This document shows positions 8,246 through 16,648 of a DNA stretch of 35,781 nucleotides, one piece after another. Position 1 is the stretch's first letter. Each line of letters opens with the position of its first letter. Source of the stretch: Caballeronia sp. (GTDB taxonomy: Bacteria; Pseudomonadota; Gammaproteobacteria; Burkholderiales; Burkholderiaceae); the NCBI RefSeq assembly GCF_028292365.1, contig NZ_JAQGMM010000185.1, positions 1 to 35,781 on the forward strand. The letters run 5' to 3'. The notes under the pieces were generated by a model. That model was not told the origin of the DNA, did not search any database, and was given only the letters and a program-made list of their open reading frames with translations. A program made the translations under genes and the position numbers.

Positions 8246-9025
8246 ATGTTCATGAAGCGGATCCTGATCATTGGTATTGGCGCCGGCAACCCCGACTATG
8301 TGACGATTCAGGCGGTCAACGCGCTCAACGAAGTCGATGTTTTCTTCGTGATGGACAAGGGCGTTGCCAAGGAAAAGCTGGTTGCGTTGCGCAAGGAAAT
8401 CTGCCGTCGATTCATCAAGGGCAACGACTACCGCTTCGCCGAAGCGACCAGTCCCGAGCGGGTACGAGACGCCGCGAATTATCGGGCGAGCGTCGAGACG
8501 CTCAATGATGACAAGGCGGCTGTCTTCGAACAATTGATCTCAGAAGAGATGTCCGATGGAGAATGTGGCGCGTTCCTGACATGGGGAGATCCCGCGCTCT
8601 ACGACAGCACTATCCGGATCATTGAGTCGATCCTCAGGAAGGGCGGTCACGATCTCGAGTATGAAGTGATTCCGGGGATAAGCAGCATCCAGGCGTTGGC
8701 AGCACAGCACAAGATACCGTTGAATCGCATTGGAGAGTCGATCGAGATCACAACGGGGAGGCGGATAGCCGAAGGTTTTCCGGACAACGTCGACAGCGTC
8801 GTGGTGATGCTGGATGCCGAAGACGCGTACAAGCGTTTCGTGGATCAGGACATCCATATTTACTGGGGTGCTTATATCGGCACGCCGGACGAGATCCTGG
8901 TGTCCGGAAAACTCAAGGACGTAGCCGGGGATATCGAACGGATTCGAGCGGAAGCGCGCAAGGCAAACGGCTGGATCATGGACACTTATCTGATGCGAAG
9001 GAACAGGCATCGCGAGGATAACTAG
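8246..9025 (+). CDS. cobF: Precorrin-6A synthase (deacetylating), CobF
   Basis: 259 residues. It is a cobalamin-type SAM methyltransferase: ILIIGIGAGNPDYVTIQAV (residues 6-24) is the family N-terminus, FLTWGDPALYDS the central motif, and YEVIPGISSIQALAAQHKI with SIEITTGRR the later block specific to CobF. The enzyme methylates precorrin-5 at C-1 and releases the acetyl group as acetate in the aerobic B12 route. It lies alone behind btuB, with no other cob gene in the window, so the remaining pathway must be elsewhere. The start could be ATG 8246 or 8252. Regulation through the upstream cobalamin riboswitch is likely. Confidence 0.93.
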   Translation: MFMKRILIIGIGAGNPDYVTIQAVNALNEVDVFFVMDKGVAKEKLVALRKEICRRFIKGNDYRFAEATSPERVRDAANYRASVETLNDDKAAVFEQLISEEMSDGECGAFLTWGDPALYDSTIRIIESILRKGGHDLEYEVIPGISSIQALAAQHKIPLNRIGESIEITTGRRIAEGFPDNVDSVVVMLDAEDAYKRFVDQDIHIYWGAYIGTPDEILVSGKLKDVAGDIERIRAEARKANGWIMDTYLMRRNRHREDN

Positions 9026-9069
9026 CGGTTTCCAAAATCACATTCTCCTGGCTTGCCTACCGGCGCACG

Positions 9070-10365
9070 TTAGCCCGCGGATATGTCGGGTTTTGCGTGT
9101 TCCCCCGACGCGCCGTTTATTTCGCGCGGGCCGGCGGGGCTATCGCGTAGACTGCGCTGTTCCGGATAAACGTAAGGTCCCAGGCGGCATATCGAAACGA
9201 CCGATAGCAGCACTAACCCGACGAACACCCACAGCGCGACGTGATACGAGTGCAGCAGGTCATAACACAAACCCGATGCAAAGATCATGATGCCCGCGCC
9301 CCAGCCCCAGCAGGCCCACATTCCACCGCATACGCGCCCGAACAGCCGCAGGTCGAAATAGCGACTCACAATAAACGTGATGATGTCCGCTTCCGCGCCG
9401 ATGCTGACGCCTATCAGCCCCGCCGACACCATGGCCGTCGCGCCAGTTGCGCCTGCCGCGAACAGGAGCACGCCGCACAGTGTCAGCGCAAAAGACATCG
9501 CGGCAACATAGGGTGCGTGGACCCGGTCCATCAAATACCCTGCAAACAGCCGGCCGAATGCGGACGTCAGACCTGCTATCGATAGCATGACCGCGGCGGC
9601 GCCCACGGTTTCGCCGCGGTCGGTCATCATGGGCATGAGTTGGGACAGCAGCGCGAGCAGCACGCCCGACATGCAGAAGATCGCCACGCCCAGCCGCCGG
9701 AACGTGCGGTCGTGTCTGAAGATGCTCCATAGCGAGGGCAGTTTCTCGGCCGGCCGGTGCGTGCGAATCACCATCTTCCGATCGATGTCGGACGGCATCT
9801 TCACGAGAAAAAAGAGCGCGGGAATCGACACCGTGGCCATCAATACCGCCACGCCGAGGTACCCGGCGCGCCAGCCGAAATGACGCAGCAGATAGCCCGC
9901 GTATTGCGGCATCAGCATTGCGCCGATAGCCGTGCCGCCCACGGCGAGTCCGAGGGCGAGGCCGCGCCGGTGATCAAAGCGCGCGCACACGACTTTTGCG
10001 TAGGGCAGTGCATTGCTGCCCGGCGCGAAGAAGCCGACCATCACGAATACAAGGCAGAAAAGCGGCAACGACACGGGAATGATGCCGACCAGCGCAATTG
10101 AAAGAGCGAACATTGCGAGGAAGAATATGGTGGGACGCCGAACGCCGAAACGGTCGATCAGCGAACCAAGCACAATCGTGCCGGGGCCCATGGCAAATTC
10201 GAAAATCGTAAGGCCGAGCGACACCTGAGCGCGGCTCCAGCCACTTTGCGCCGCGATCGCCTTGATGAAGGTGCCGAACATGAACGCCGAAATCACGCCT
10301 GCGCCGACCGACAGGCACAACGCACCGCCGACGACGGTCCACCATCGATTAATATCCTGCTTCAA
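9070..10365 (-). CDS. MFS transporter, monocarboxylate/oxalate-formate antiporter-like
   Basis: 431 residues with about 12 predicted membrane helices. The chosen start is TTG 10365, because GGAGAGAG lies about seven bases upstream and the hydrophobic N-terminus (INRWWTVVGGALCLSVGAGV) starts at once; no ATG fits as well. MFS signatures are GSLIDRFGVRRPTI after helix 2 and GRLFAGYLMDRVHAPYV at the equivalent point in the second half. The subtype resembles carriers of small carboxylates. It is the last gene of the leftward Rieske oxygenase, dehydrogenase and unknown-protein run, 125 bases behind the previous gene, so it could import the substrate or export a product of that pathway. The substrate cannot be read from sequence. 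Confidence 0.88.
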   Translation of the reverse strand: MKQDINRWWTVVGGALCLSVGAGVISAFMFGTFIKAIAAQSGWSRAQVSLGLTIFEFAMGPGTIVLGSLIDRFGVRRPTIFFLAMFALSIALVGIIPVSLPLFCLVFVMVGFFAPGSNALPYAKVVCARFDHRRGLALGLAVGGTAIGAMLMPQYAGYLLRHFGWRAGYLGVAVLMATVSIPALFFLVKMPSDIDRKMVIRTHRPAEKLPSLWSIFRHDRTFRRLGVAIFCMSGVLLALLSQLMPMMTDRGETVGAAAVMLSIAGLTSAFGRLFAGYLMDRVHAPYVAAMSFALTLCGVLLFAAGATGATAMVSAGLIGVSIGAEADIITFIVSRYFDLRLFGRVCGGMWACWGWGAGIMIFASGLCYDLLHSYHVALWVFVGLVLLSVVSICRLGPYVYPEQRSLRDSPAGPREINGASGEHAKPDISAG

Positions 10366-10490
10366 CTGTCTCTCTCCACATCGTGCATTCGCGTCTGCAT
10401 CTTGACGGCAGTTGTATCGCGGTGCGGGTTGGTGCGCGGCGGTCCGCGTTTCAATGGTTGCCACCTGCGCAGTTATGGGGCGTGCCGGTT

Positions 10491-11036
10491 TCAGGACGCG
10501 CCAAGCGCGTTCAGCAAGTCTCCAAGATATTCGTGGCTGTCTGCGTGAACCAGCATCGTGCACCAGGGGCGCAGCAGGTCAGCGGTCCGCAAACGGGGCG
10601 CTGAAAGTGCGCCGGCTGGATGCGCAGGCGCAGGGCGAAGCACCGCCGATACAGTCACGCCGCGCCTGTTCCAGGTTTGTGCGGCGAGCGCCGCAATCAA
10701 TGCTTCGTCGCCTTCCCGGCCAACGATGATCACTAGATCCGGCGCATCAAGCCATGTTGCAATCGCGCCGGATGCGGCGTTCATCGCACGAGGCCAGTCG
10801 CTGTCTTGCATGCTCGTGGTGCCGAGTAATGCAGTGAGTTCAGCCGCGCTGGAGAGCTCCACGTTTTGACCGTATGCGCCGATCACCGTGCGGATTTCCT
10901 CGTCGTGGTCGTCAAGTGCGACGATACGGACACGGCGCGGCGTGGAATTCGCAGCACCGATCCGGAAACGGACTTCGTGCGCCTGTTCGGCAGTAGACGT
11001 ATGAGGCGCGAGCGCGAAAGGGTGAGGGCGCATCAT
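10491..11036 (-). CDS. Unrecognised 181-residue protein with FtsZ-like pattern
   Basis: The ATG at 11036 overlaps the stop of the dehydrogenase gene by four bases (ATGA), which argues for a real, translationally coupled gene; ATG 11042 and 11033 are alternatives. I do not recognise a named family. The sequence has alternating strands and helices: RRVRIVALDD (35-44), then APDLVIIVGREGDEALIAAL (98-117), RGVTVSAVLRP (125-135) and CTMLVHADSHEYLGDLLNAL (159-178). The order and spacing recall the nucleotide-binding half of FtsZ/tubulin, but the glycine-rich GGGTGTG loop is replaced by REGDEA. It would not be expected to bind GTP conventionally. It may be an accessory protein for the oxygenase or dehydrogenase; this is a guess from context. 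Confidence 0.7.
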   Translation of the reverse strand: MMRPHPFALAPHTSTAEQAHEVRFRIGAANSTPRRVRIVALDDHDEEIRTVIGAYGQNVELSSAAELTALLGTTSMQDSDWPRAMNAASGAIATWLDAPDLVIIVGREGDEALIAALAAQTWNRRGVTVSAVLRPAPAHPAGALSAPRLRTADLLRPWCTMLVHADSHEYLGDLLNALGAS

Positions 11037-12184
11037 TTCCATGGATCGATCGTCATATGGATCGCGTCTTCAACACCTTCGCCACGCAACGTGCGCAACG
11101 CGAGGTCTGTTTCGTCAAGGCCAAAGGTGTGGGTGCTCATGCGCTTGACGTGGTGCCGGTCCGCGGCGATCAATTGCAAGGCGAGTTCGACTGATTGATA
11201 GCTATGCCCGCGCATGCCTTTCACGGTCAAGAACCGCGCGATGATCATGTCGCTGTTGAACTCGGGGATCGGCTTGCGTTTCTGTCCGCCGAGAATCACG
11301 GTGCCGCGTTTGCGCGCCAGCTGGATTGCGGTCGTGACGGTTTCGGTGCCGCCTGAAGCGCAGTCGATGGTGAGGTCGGCCATTGCGCCGCCAGTCAGGT
11401 CGGCCACCCGTTCGAGCACGTCTTCGGTATCGACGGTGATTGTATGATCCGCGCCGAGCTGTCTGGCGAGTTCAAGACGGCGCTGGTCGGTCGGCGTGGA
11501 CAATCCCGTGATGATGATTTGCGCCGCGCCGGCTTCACGGGCCGCGATTACACACGACAAACCTTGCTGCCCCGGCCCTTGAATCACGACGGTTTGTCCG
11601 GGTCCTGCGCCGCCTTGCAGATAGGCCCATTCAATGCCGTTGCCAAGCGGCAGCGCGAGTGCCGCATGCTTCGGCTCGACGCTTGGCGGTATTCGATGAA
11701 ACACCGTGTTCAGTTCGAGAAATTGATACTGGCTGAAGCCGCCCCAGAATCCTGGCCCTGTTCGCAAGCCCGTCGCACCGTAACGCATGCCGCCCAGGCG
11801 CCAGTCGGTTGCATCGCACAAACGGAATTCATTGCTCAGGCAATACTCGCAGTGACCGCACGGTAGATATTCTTCCAGCGCGACATAGTCACCTTCCTTA
11901 AGGCCCCATCGTTTGCGCGCGAGTTCGCCGGCCTCTTCGATGTGGCCGACGGATTCGTGACCCAGAATCAACGGCCCTCGGCTTTGCGGCAATTGCTGAT
12001 AGTAGGGGCCGTCGCTGCCGCACACGCCGGTGATGGCAACGCGCAGCAGCCCCGTAGAAGGAGTAGTGACGGGCCGCTCGAAGCGGCGGATTTCGGTGCG
12101 CCCGGGTTCGACCGCCACGGCCGCCTTGAAGCTGGCGTGCAGCGGCGAGGGCGAAGGCGATGTTGAAGCAGATTGCGATTGCAT
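11033..12184 (-). CDS. Zinc-dependent medium-chain alcohol dehydrogenase
   Basis: 383 residues, MDR superfamily. The catalytic zinc ligands are Cys55 (GVCGSDGPYY) and His76-Glu77 (ILGHESVG). The structural-zinc lobe is complete with Cys109, Cys112, Cys115 and Cys123. A Rossmann nucleotide-binding stretch follows (QTVVIQGPGQQGLSCVIAAR), in which the usual GxGxxG reads G-P-G-Q-Q-G. The N-terminal ~18 residues are Ser/Pro-rich and probably disordered. It follows the Rieske oxygenase after 55 bases on the same strand, so it probably oxidises an alcohol or diol intermediate of that pathway. The substrate is unknown. Confidence 0.9.
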   Translation of the reverse strand: MQSQSASTSPSPSPLHASFKAAVAVEPGRTEIRRFERPVTTPSTGLLRVAITGVCGSDGPYYQQLPQSRGPLILGHESVGHIEEAGELARKRWGLKEGDYVALEEYLPCGHCEYCLSNEFRLCDATDWRLGGMRYGATGLRTGPGFWGGFSQYQFLELNTVFHRIPPSVEPKHAALALPLGNGIEWAYLQGGAGPGQTVVIQGPGQQGLSCVIAAREAGAAQIIITGLSTPTDQRRLELARQLGADHTITVDTEDVLERVADLTGGAMADLTIDCASGGTETVTTAIQLARKRGTVILGGQKRKPIPEFNSDMIIARFLTVKGMRGHSYQSVELALQLIAADRHHVKRMSTHTFGLDETDLALRTLRGEGVEDAIHMTIDPWK

Positions 12185-12239
12185 GGGGTTCGGTCCTTAT
12201 CGCGCGTGCAGCACTGCCGGAACGCTGCGCGCGTCCTCG

Positions 12240-13526
12240 CTAGATCGTAGTGTGGGCTTTTCCGGCTTCGGCGTGCAACGCGTCCAGCGCACCTTCCTTG
12301 AAGGGTACGTCGCGCTGCAGCACGATGGCGACAGAGCGGACCTGCTGCGATTGCGGGTCGCGCCCGGGCGGCTGGACGCCTTTCTCCGCGAGCGCTCTGG
12401 CGGCTTTCATCAAGCGGTGACGGACCATGATGATGCCGTTGTCGGTCGATACAAGATTTTCGCGCGTGCGGTCCTGAATCGGTCCCATGCTCTCCTGTAG
12501 CGAGGCGTCCTGCATGCCGATGCCTTCGACCCCGCTGTAGGTCGTGCCCGCCTGCTGTGCCGCCCGATCCATCAGATAGTTGTTCCCCTTGTTCTGCAAC
12601 GGAAGATACGTTCCCGGCACGTAGCGCACATGAATGCCCTTGCCATCTTTCATTGCGTCGACCTCCGCCGTGCTCAGATCGCGCGTGGGATGGTAGTCAA
12701 AGCTCCACGCCCAGCAGTGTTCGTCGTCGATCGGCACCCAGAAATGACCATGCACAGGATGATCGCCACGCGGCGGCACCATCGTGAAACAGGGCATGAC
12801 CCACGGCGTGATGCGCCAGTAATATTTATCGTCTTCAGCATTGCGGCGCGCGCCAATGTACAGGCCGCCGGTGGTGTCGACCACTTCGAAAACGGGGCTG
12901 AAGTCGCTGAGGTTGTACTGGTTGCCGCGCGCACCCTTGAAGAGCGGGTCGGAGTTGAGCGCGCCGCGATGCAGGAACGAAACGTGGCTCGAATCAACAC
13001 CACCTTCCAGCGCCTGCAGCCAGTTGCTCTCCTGCAGGCGCTTGGTCATGAATGACTGGCTGTTGGGCACGGTGGAGAACTCGTAAGCCGGCAATGGCGG
13101 CTGATGTTCGGGCGGCCCCATGTACACCCAGACCACACCGCCTTGCTCGACGAGCGGATACGACTTCAGCTTGATCTTCTTGCAATAGCCGCTTTCCGCT
13201 GGCTCCGAAGGTACATCCACACACTGGCCGTTCACGTCGTATTTCCAGCCGTGATACGGACAGCGGATGCCGCCTTCCTCATTGCGGCCGAACCACAGCG
13301 ACACACCGCGATGCGCGCAAAACTCATCGATCAGGCCGAGCTTGCCGTCCGAATCGCGAAACGCAAGCATGCGTTCCGACAGCAACTGCAGACGCACGGG
13401 CTCGCCACCCGCTTGCGCGACTTCCTCCGATAACAACGCCGGCAGCCAGAAGCGCCGGAAGAGTTCGCCCATTGGGGTGCCGGGGCTTGTTTGGGTGAGC
13501 AGGTCATTGTCCTGTTTCTTCAGCAT
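12240..13526 (-). CDS. Phthalate-family Rieske oxygenase, large subunit (system 1)
   Basis: 428 residues from ATG 13526 (a GAGG lies 7-8 bases upstream); longer in-frame starts would cross the operator region. The Rieske centre is Cys70-x-His72 and Cys89-x2-His92 (FCAHRG, RCPYHGWKYD). The mononuclear iron facial triad begins with Asp178, His181 and His186 in LEGGVDSSHVSFLH, and DRTRENL near the C-terminus is the expected late block. LTQTSPGTPMGELFRRFWLP is the standard start of phthalate 4,5-dioxygenase-type alpha subunits, which act as homomultimers without beta subunit. It is divergent from a Rieske ferredoxin gene across a shared operator region, so the two are likely partners. Ring dihydroxylation or O-demethylation are both possible in this family. 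Confidence 0.92.
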   Translation of the reverse strand: MLKKQDNDLLTQTSPGTPMGELFRRFWLPALLSEEVAQAGGEPVRLQLLSERMLAFRDSDGKLGLIDEFCAHRGVSLWFGRNEEGGIRCPYHGWKYDVNGQCVDVPSEPAESGYCKKIKLKSYPLVEQGGVVWVYMGPPEHQPPLPAYEFSTVPNSQSFMTKRLQESNWLQALEGGVDSSHVSFLHRGALNSDPLFKGARGNQYNLSDFSPVFEVVDTTGGLYIGARRNAEDDKYYWRITPWVMPCFTMVPPRGDHPVHGHFWVPIDDEHCWAWSFDYHPTRDLSTAEVDAMKDGKGIHVRYVPGTYLPLQNKGNNYLMDRAAQQAGTTYSGVEGIGMQDASLQESMGPIQDRTRENLVSTDNGIIMVRHRLMKAARALAEKGVQPPGRDPQSQQVRSVAIVLQRDVPFKEGALDALHAEAGKAHTTI

Positions 13527-13576
13527 TCGGTCGCCTCTGATGTATGCGGGATGTCTGGATGTACTTAGAAAGGTTC

Positions 13577-13613
13577 GTTCCATATAACGGAACAGTGTTC
13601 TTTCAATAGGAAC
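13577..13613. promoter_or_regulatory. IclR-type operator, four half-sites, oxygenase/ferredoxin region
   Basis: Between the divergent oxygenase and ferredoxin starts lies GTTCC-N6-CGGAAC-N3-GTTCT-N6-AGGAAC, that is, two inverted repeats separated by three bases. The first three half-sites have the same spacing as the sites at 19979 and 20295. Multiple 5-base half-sites of this kind fit IclR-family operators such as those of PcaU. The presumed binder is the IclR gene at 20345; this is inference. Confidence 0.75.
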
Positions 13614-13663
13614 AAAGTTATCATTCGCCTCATTGGCTGTCAAACAGAGAATGGAGGATGAAG

Positions 13664-13987
13664 ATGCAGAAGACGTGTTCGCGAATCGCGCTGTGCCGCA
13701 AGGAAGATGTTGCGCAAGGACAGGCAATCAAAGTCGAAAAGCACGGCCTCACGCTGGCCGTGTTCAATCTCGACGGCGAGTATTTCGTGACGAACGACGC
13801 GTGCACGCACGGTCCTGGATCATTGTCGGAGGGGTGTATCGACGGCGACACGGTGGAGTGCGATTTCCATAACGGCGCGTTCAACATTCGCACGGGTGAG
13901 GTCGTGACCCCGCCTTGCATGATTCCGCTCAAGACGTATCCGGCTGCAGTGGACGGCGATGAAATCACAATCAATGTTGAGGGCTGA
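13664..13987 (+). CDS. Rieske-type [2Fe-2S] ferredoxin
   Basis: 107 residues. ATG 13664 is preferred because GGAGG (13653-13657) lies six bases upstream; ATG 13658 would touch that SD. The cluster ligands are Cys47-x-His49 (ACTHGPGSLSEG) and Cys66-x2-His69 (ECDFHNGAF), with the usual 16-residue gap. The size and pattern match BphF/NdoA-type ferredoxins that pass electrons from a flavin reductase to a Rieske oxygenase. It is divergent from oxygenase system 1 and shares its operator. The likely upstream electron donor is the reductase at 21182, so the system would have three components. It is transcribed alone and converges on the CobW gene. Confidence 0.93.
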   Translation: MQKTCSRIALCRKEDVAQGQAIKVEKHGLTLAVFNLDGEYFVTNDACTHGPGSLSEGCIDGDTVECDFHNGAFNIRTGEVVTPPCMIPLKTYPAAVDGDEITINVEG

Positions 13988-14066
13988 TAACGCGGCGGGA
14001 CGCTGAATGTGCGGCGTCCGTCCCACGCTTGGGCGACCGGCGTGAGCGGTGAGTCCGTTCGCTTGA

Positions 14067-15044
14067 TTACCGGGATCGAAGGATCAATGTCACGCCACTT
14101 GGCATGCCTGTGAGTGCCGTTTGCATGGTTTCCGGTGCTGGGCTTATCTGAACTTTTTCATCGCCGCGCGTGAACTGCACGACGACGGACGTGCCATCGG
14201 CAAGTTGGACGATTCCCTTCATACGCAGCAGCCTTGTGCGATGTCGCGCGATCATGCCGGCCAGCGAGTTGCGCAGTGAATCGGCACTGACCTCATCCAC
14301 AATGGTTTCGAACCGTGTGTCGGCATTGTGCGGCGCGATGGCTCGCCGAACGAGTCCTGCTGCAGTTACTCGCGCTTTGACCACGCGCCAGGAGCGGTCT
14401 TTTGGCGAGCGTTGCGATGAATCGATCGCGCTTCGCGCAGCGTGCCAGACCTCGTCGGCACTCAGACTGCCTTGCGTGGAGAGGAGAATGTGGGTCGCGG
14501 GATTCGAGCGTCGTAGCGCCTGGCTGACTGCATCCAGCTGCGCGTCTGCGGCCAGATCCGTTTTCGTCACAACGACGACACCAGCAGCGTCCAGTTGTGA
14601 GCGCGCCTCGGCGAACTCGGTCATGATCGCAAGCGCCGTCGGCGCACCCAGCGTCGTCACGATACCCGCAAGGCAGAAGCGTTCACTGACGAACCGGTGC
14701 GTTTTCAACGATGTGACCAACGGCGCAGGATCGGCGAGTCCGGTGGTTTCTATCACCACTGAATCGAATCGCGCGACGCCGCGATGCAGGCGCGCCCAGA
14801 ACAGGTTCTCAAGCGCCTCGTGCAGGCCCGGCAAACCTGTGCAGCACACGCACGAATCGGCAAGCAGTGCCGACGCGTCACTCGCATACCCGAGCGTGGC
14901 GTGGTCGAGGCCGACCGCTCCTATCTCGTTGACAATCAAAGCCGAGTGCTGCAACAGCGGCTCCTGCAGCCAACGCTTGAGCAACGTTGTCTTGCCGCTG
15001 CCGAGAAAACCAGTGAGCAGGTAGATCGGAATCTTTTCGATCAT
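14067..15044 (-). CDS. CobW/COG0523 G3E-family GTPase, putative metallochaperone
   Basis: 325 residues. It has a Walker A GFLGSGKTT (12-20), the metal-binding CxCC of this family as CVCC (65-68), an ETTGLADPAPL switch region, a TKTD guanine-specificity motif (VVVTKTDLA), and a C-terminal CobW_C domain. COG0523 proteins load metals into client enzymes (NHase activators, ZNG1, CobW). It is the last gene of the porin, ABC importer and aldolase operon, starting three bases after the class II aldolase stop. The client may therefore be the metal-dependent aldolase or a Rieske/mononuclear-iron oxygenase of the locus. A cobalamin role is unlikely from this context. Confidence 0.88.
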   Translation of the reverse strand: MIEKIPIYLLTGFLGSGKTTLLKRWLQEPLLQHSALIVNEIGAVGLDHATLGYASDASALLADSCVCCTGLPGLHEALENLFWARLHRGVARFDSVVIETTGLADPAPLVTSLKTHRFVSERFCLAGIVTTLGAPTALAIMTEFAEARSQLDAAGVVVVTKTDLAADAQLDAVSQALRRSNPATHILLSTQGSLSADEVWHAARSAIDSSQRSPKDRSWRVVKARVTAAGLVRRAIAPHNADTRFETIVDEVSADSLRNSLAGMIARHRTRLLRMKGIVQLADGTSVVVQFTRGDEKVQISPAPETMQTALTGMPSGVTLILRSR

Positions 15045-15047
15045 GGG

Positions 15048-15752
15048 CTATGAAGCTGGGCTATGAAGCGGCTCGTGGCGCAGTTTGCCTGCATGGTAGT
15101 CCCACACTTTTTGCAGCAGATTTGGTTTCCAAAGGTTTTGCCCGATGGTCTTCACCTGTTCCGCCGACAGCACCATTGGTTCGCCCAACTGGCTCGCCAG
15201 ATATTGCCGTTGTGCGTTCTCCTCCAGATAGAACGCGAGCACGAAGGTTTCGAGAATGCCTTCGGCGGCGATCACAGCGCCATGCGATTTCAGCATGATG
15301 ACCCGATGCGAACCAAGTGTTTCCGCGAGTTCTTCCGCAAGCGTTTTGCGATTGATCGACACGGTCTTGCCGAACTGGCGGATCTCGCCGAGCACCGCCG
15401 CCTGCATGATCACGGGCTCGACGGCGCGCCCTGTCATGCTGAAGAGCGTCGACCACAGCGGATGCGAATGGACAACCGAATTCACGTCCGGCCGCCGCCG
15501 GTAGATCTCCGCGTGAATCGGAAATTCCATGGGCGGAACCGCGTCGCCGTCGATGAGGTTGCCCTCGAAATCGATCGTCACAATGTCGTTCGCGCTCAAG
15601 GCACTGCGTACTGATTTTCCCGAGTTGATCAGCATGTGGTTCCGTCCGGGGATGCGCCAGCTGAAATGCCCGTTGAAGTCGATCACTTGTGCCCGTTCGA
15701 GCATCAGGATCGCGTCGGTGAGCAACTGCTTTTCTGTTTGATAGTTGTCCAT
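15048..15752 (-). CDS. Class II aldolase/adducin family protein (decarboxylase or aldolase)
   Basis: 234 residues from ATG 15752; the frame is open far upstream but there it is only antisense of the permease. The divalent-metal site of class II aldolases is intact: Glu76 (MEFPIHAEIYRRRPD), His95 and His97 (VVHSHPLW), His157 (LKSHGAV). Family members include fuculose-phosphate aldolase and several aromatic-pathway decarboxylases (3,4-dihydroxyphthalate decarboxylase and HCOMODA decarboxylase types). Since the operon brings in a substrate by ABC transport and pairs with a Rieske oxygenase, decarboxylation of an aromatic acid or ring-cleavage product is the more likely reaction. That is inference. 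It follows the permease after 44 bases. Confidence 0.87.
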   Translation of the reverse strand: MDNYQTEKQLLTDAILMLERAQVIDFNGHFSWRIPGRNHMLINSGKSVRSALSANDIVTIDFEGNLIDGDAVPPMEFPIHAEIYRRRPDVNSVVHSHPLWSTLFSMTGRAVEPVIMQAAVLGEIRQFGKTVSINRKTLAEELAETLGSHRVIMLKSHGAVIAAEGILETFVLAFYLEENAQRQYLASQLGEPMVLSAEQVKTIGQNLWKPNLLQKVWDYHAGKLRHEPLHSPAS

Positions 15753-15796
15753 GATCGATGAGCGGATATCGCTAAACGCATTTGAGAGAGGTGAGG

Positions 15797-16648
15797 TCAG
15801 CGCGACGCTTTCCAGGGAATCAGCTTGCGTTCGAGTTCGGTCAGCAATAGGGAAATGCCGTAGCCAAGGAATGCGATGACGAGCAAGCCAACATACATCG
15901 ACTCCACCGAAAGCAATTCCCATGCATTCCAGATCATGTAACCAAGACCGCTTTTCGAGCCGATCATCTCTGCAATGGCGATGAGCATCAGGCCAAGGCC
16001 GAGACCAAGCTTGATGCCGCTCATGATGTGCGGCACGGCGCCAGGCAGCGCGATCGTGCGGAATACCTGCCATCGGCTCGCGCGGAAGTTGCGGCCTACG
16101 TCCAGGTAAATCTTGTTGATTTCAAGCACGCCGGTTGCGGTGTTGATCAGCACTGGATAGAACACGCCGATCGCTACCATCGCGATCTTCGACGCTTCGC
16201 CGAGTCCGCAGATCAGCAGCAACAACGGGAAAATCGCGCTTTTCGGCACCGGGTAGGTCGCTGCGATCAACGGGTCGAAAACAGCGCGTAGCGGGCGCGA
16301 CAAGCCTGTTGCGACGCCGAGCAGCAGCGCGGGAATGCCGCCGATCAGGCAGCCCCAGAAAAGCCGCTGCAGAGTCGCCCAGGTGTTGTCCCACAACGAG
16401 CCGTCGTTGACCAGCGCGATAAAGGTCGCGAAGATTTTTGTTGGAGCGGGGAAGAAGCGTTCGTCGATCAATCCAGTTTGCGCCGCTGTCTGCCAAAGAA
16501 GGAGCAGCACGACGGGTGACGCGACGCTGATCAGCCGGTCGCGATGCCTGCTTGATACGAACGAAAAGCGCTTGCTCCGGGGTTGACTGTTTGCTTTCCC
16601 GGTTGTGGCGCCCGGCAGTTGCCGTGCTGACTTCACGATGGTTTTCAC
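15797..16648 (-). CDS. ABC transporter permease, SsuC/TauC family
   Basis: 283 residues with about six membrane helices after a basic, Ser-rich N-terminus of ~40 residues. PSPVVLLLLWQ-like first helix, RFFPAPTKIFATF and the BPD_transp_1 loop around ASRWQVFRTIALPGAVPHIM are typical of nitrate/sulfonate/taurine-type importers. Its start overlaps the end of the ATPase gene by four bases, so the two are coupled. The same transporter class carries phthalates in some actinobacteria and Burkholderia, which fits this locus, although alkanesulfonates or pyrimidines are alternatives. Confidence 0.92.
   Translation of the reverse strand: MKTIVKSARQLPGATTGKANSQPRSKRFSFVSSRHRDRLISVASPVVLLLLWQTAAQTGLIDERFFPAPTKIFATFIALVNDGSLWDNTWATLQRLFWGCLIGGIPALLLGVATGLSRPLRAVFDPLIAATYPVPKSAIFPLLLLICGLGEASKIAMVAIGVFYPVLINTATGVLEINKIYLDVGRNFRASRWQVFRTIALPGAVPHIMSGIKLGLGLGLMLIAIAEMIGSKSGLGYMIWNAWELLSVESMYVGLLVIAFLGYGISLLLTELERKLIPWKASR

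Noticed and set aside
13998-14019. Stem GGACGC/GCGTCC between ferredoxin and CobW genes as a bidirectional terminator
   Set aside because: Ten-base loop and no T-run on either side; too weak to call.
15753-16073. Upstream in-frame extension of the class II aldolase
   Set aside because: The extension is an out-of-frame reading of the permease gene and has no aldolase similarity; ATG 15752 gives the normal family length.
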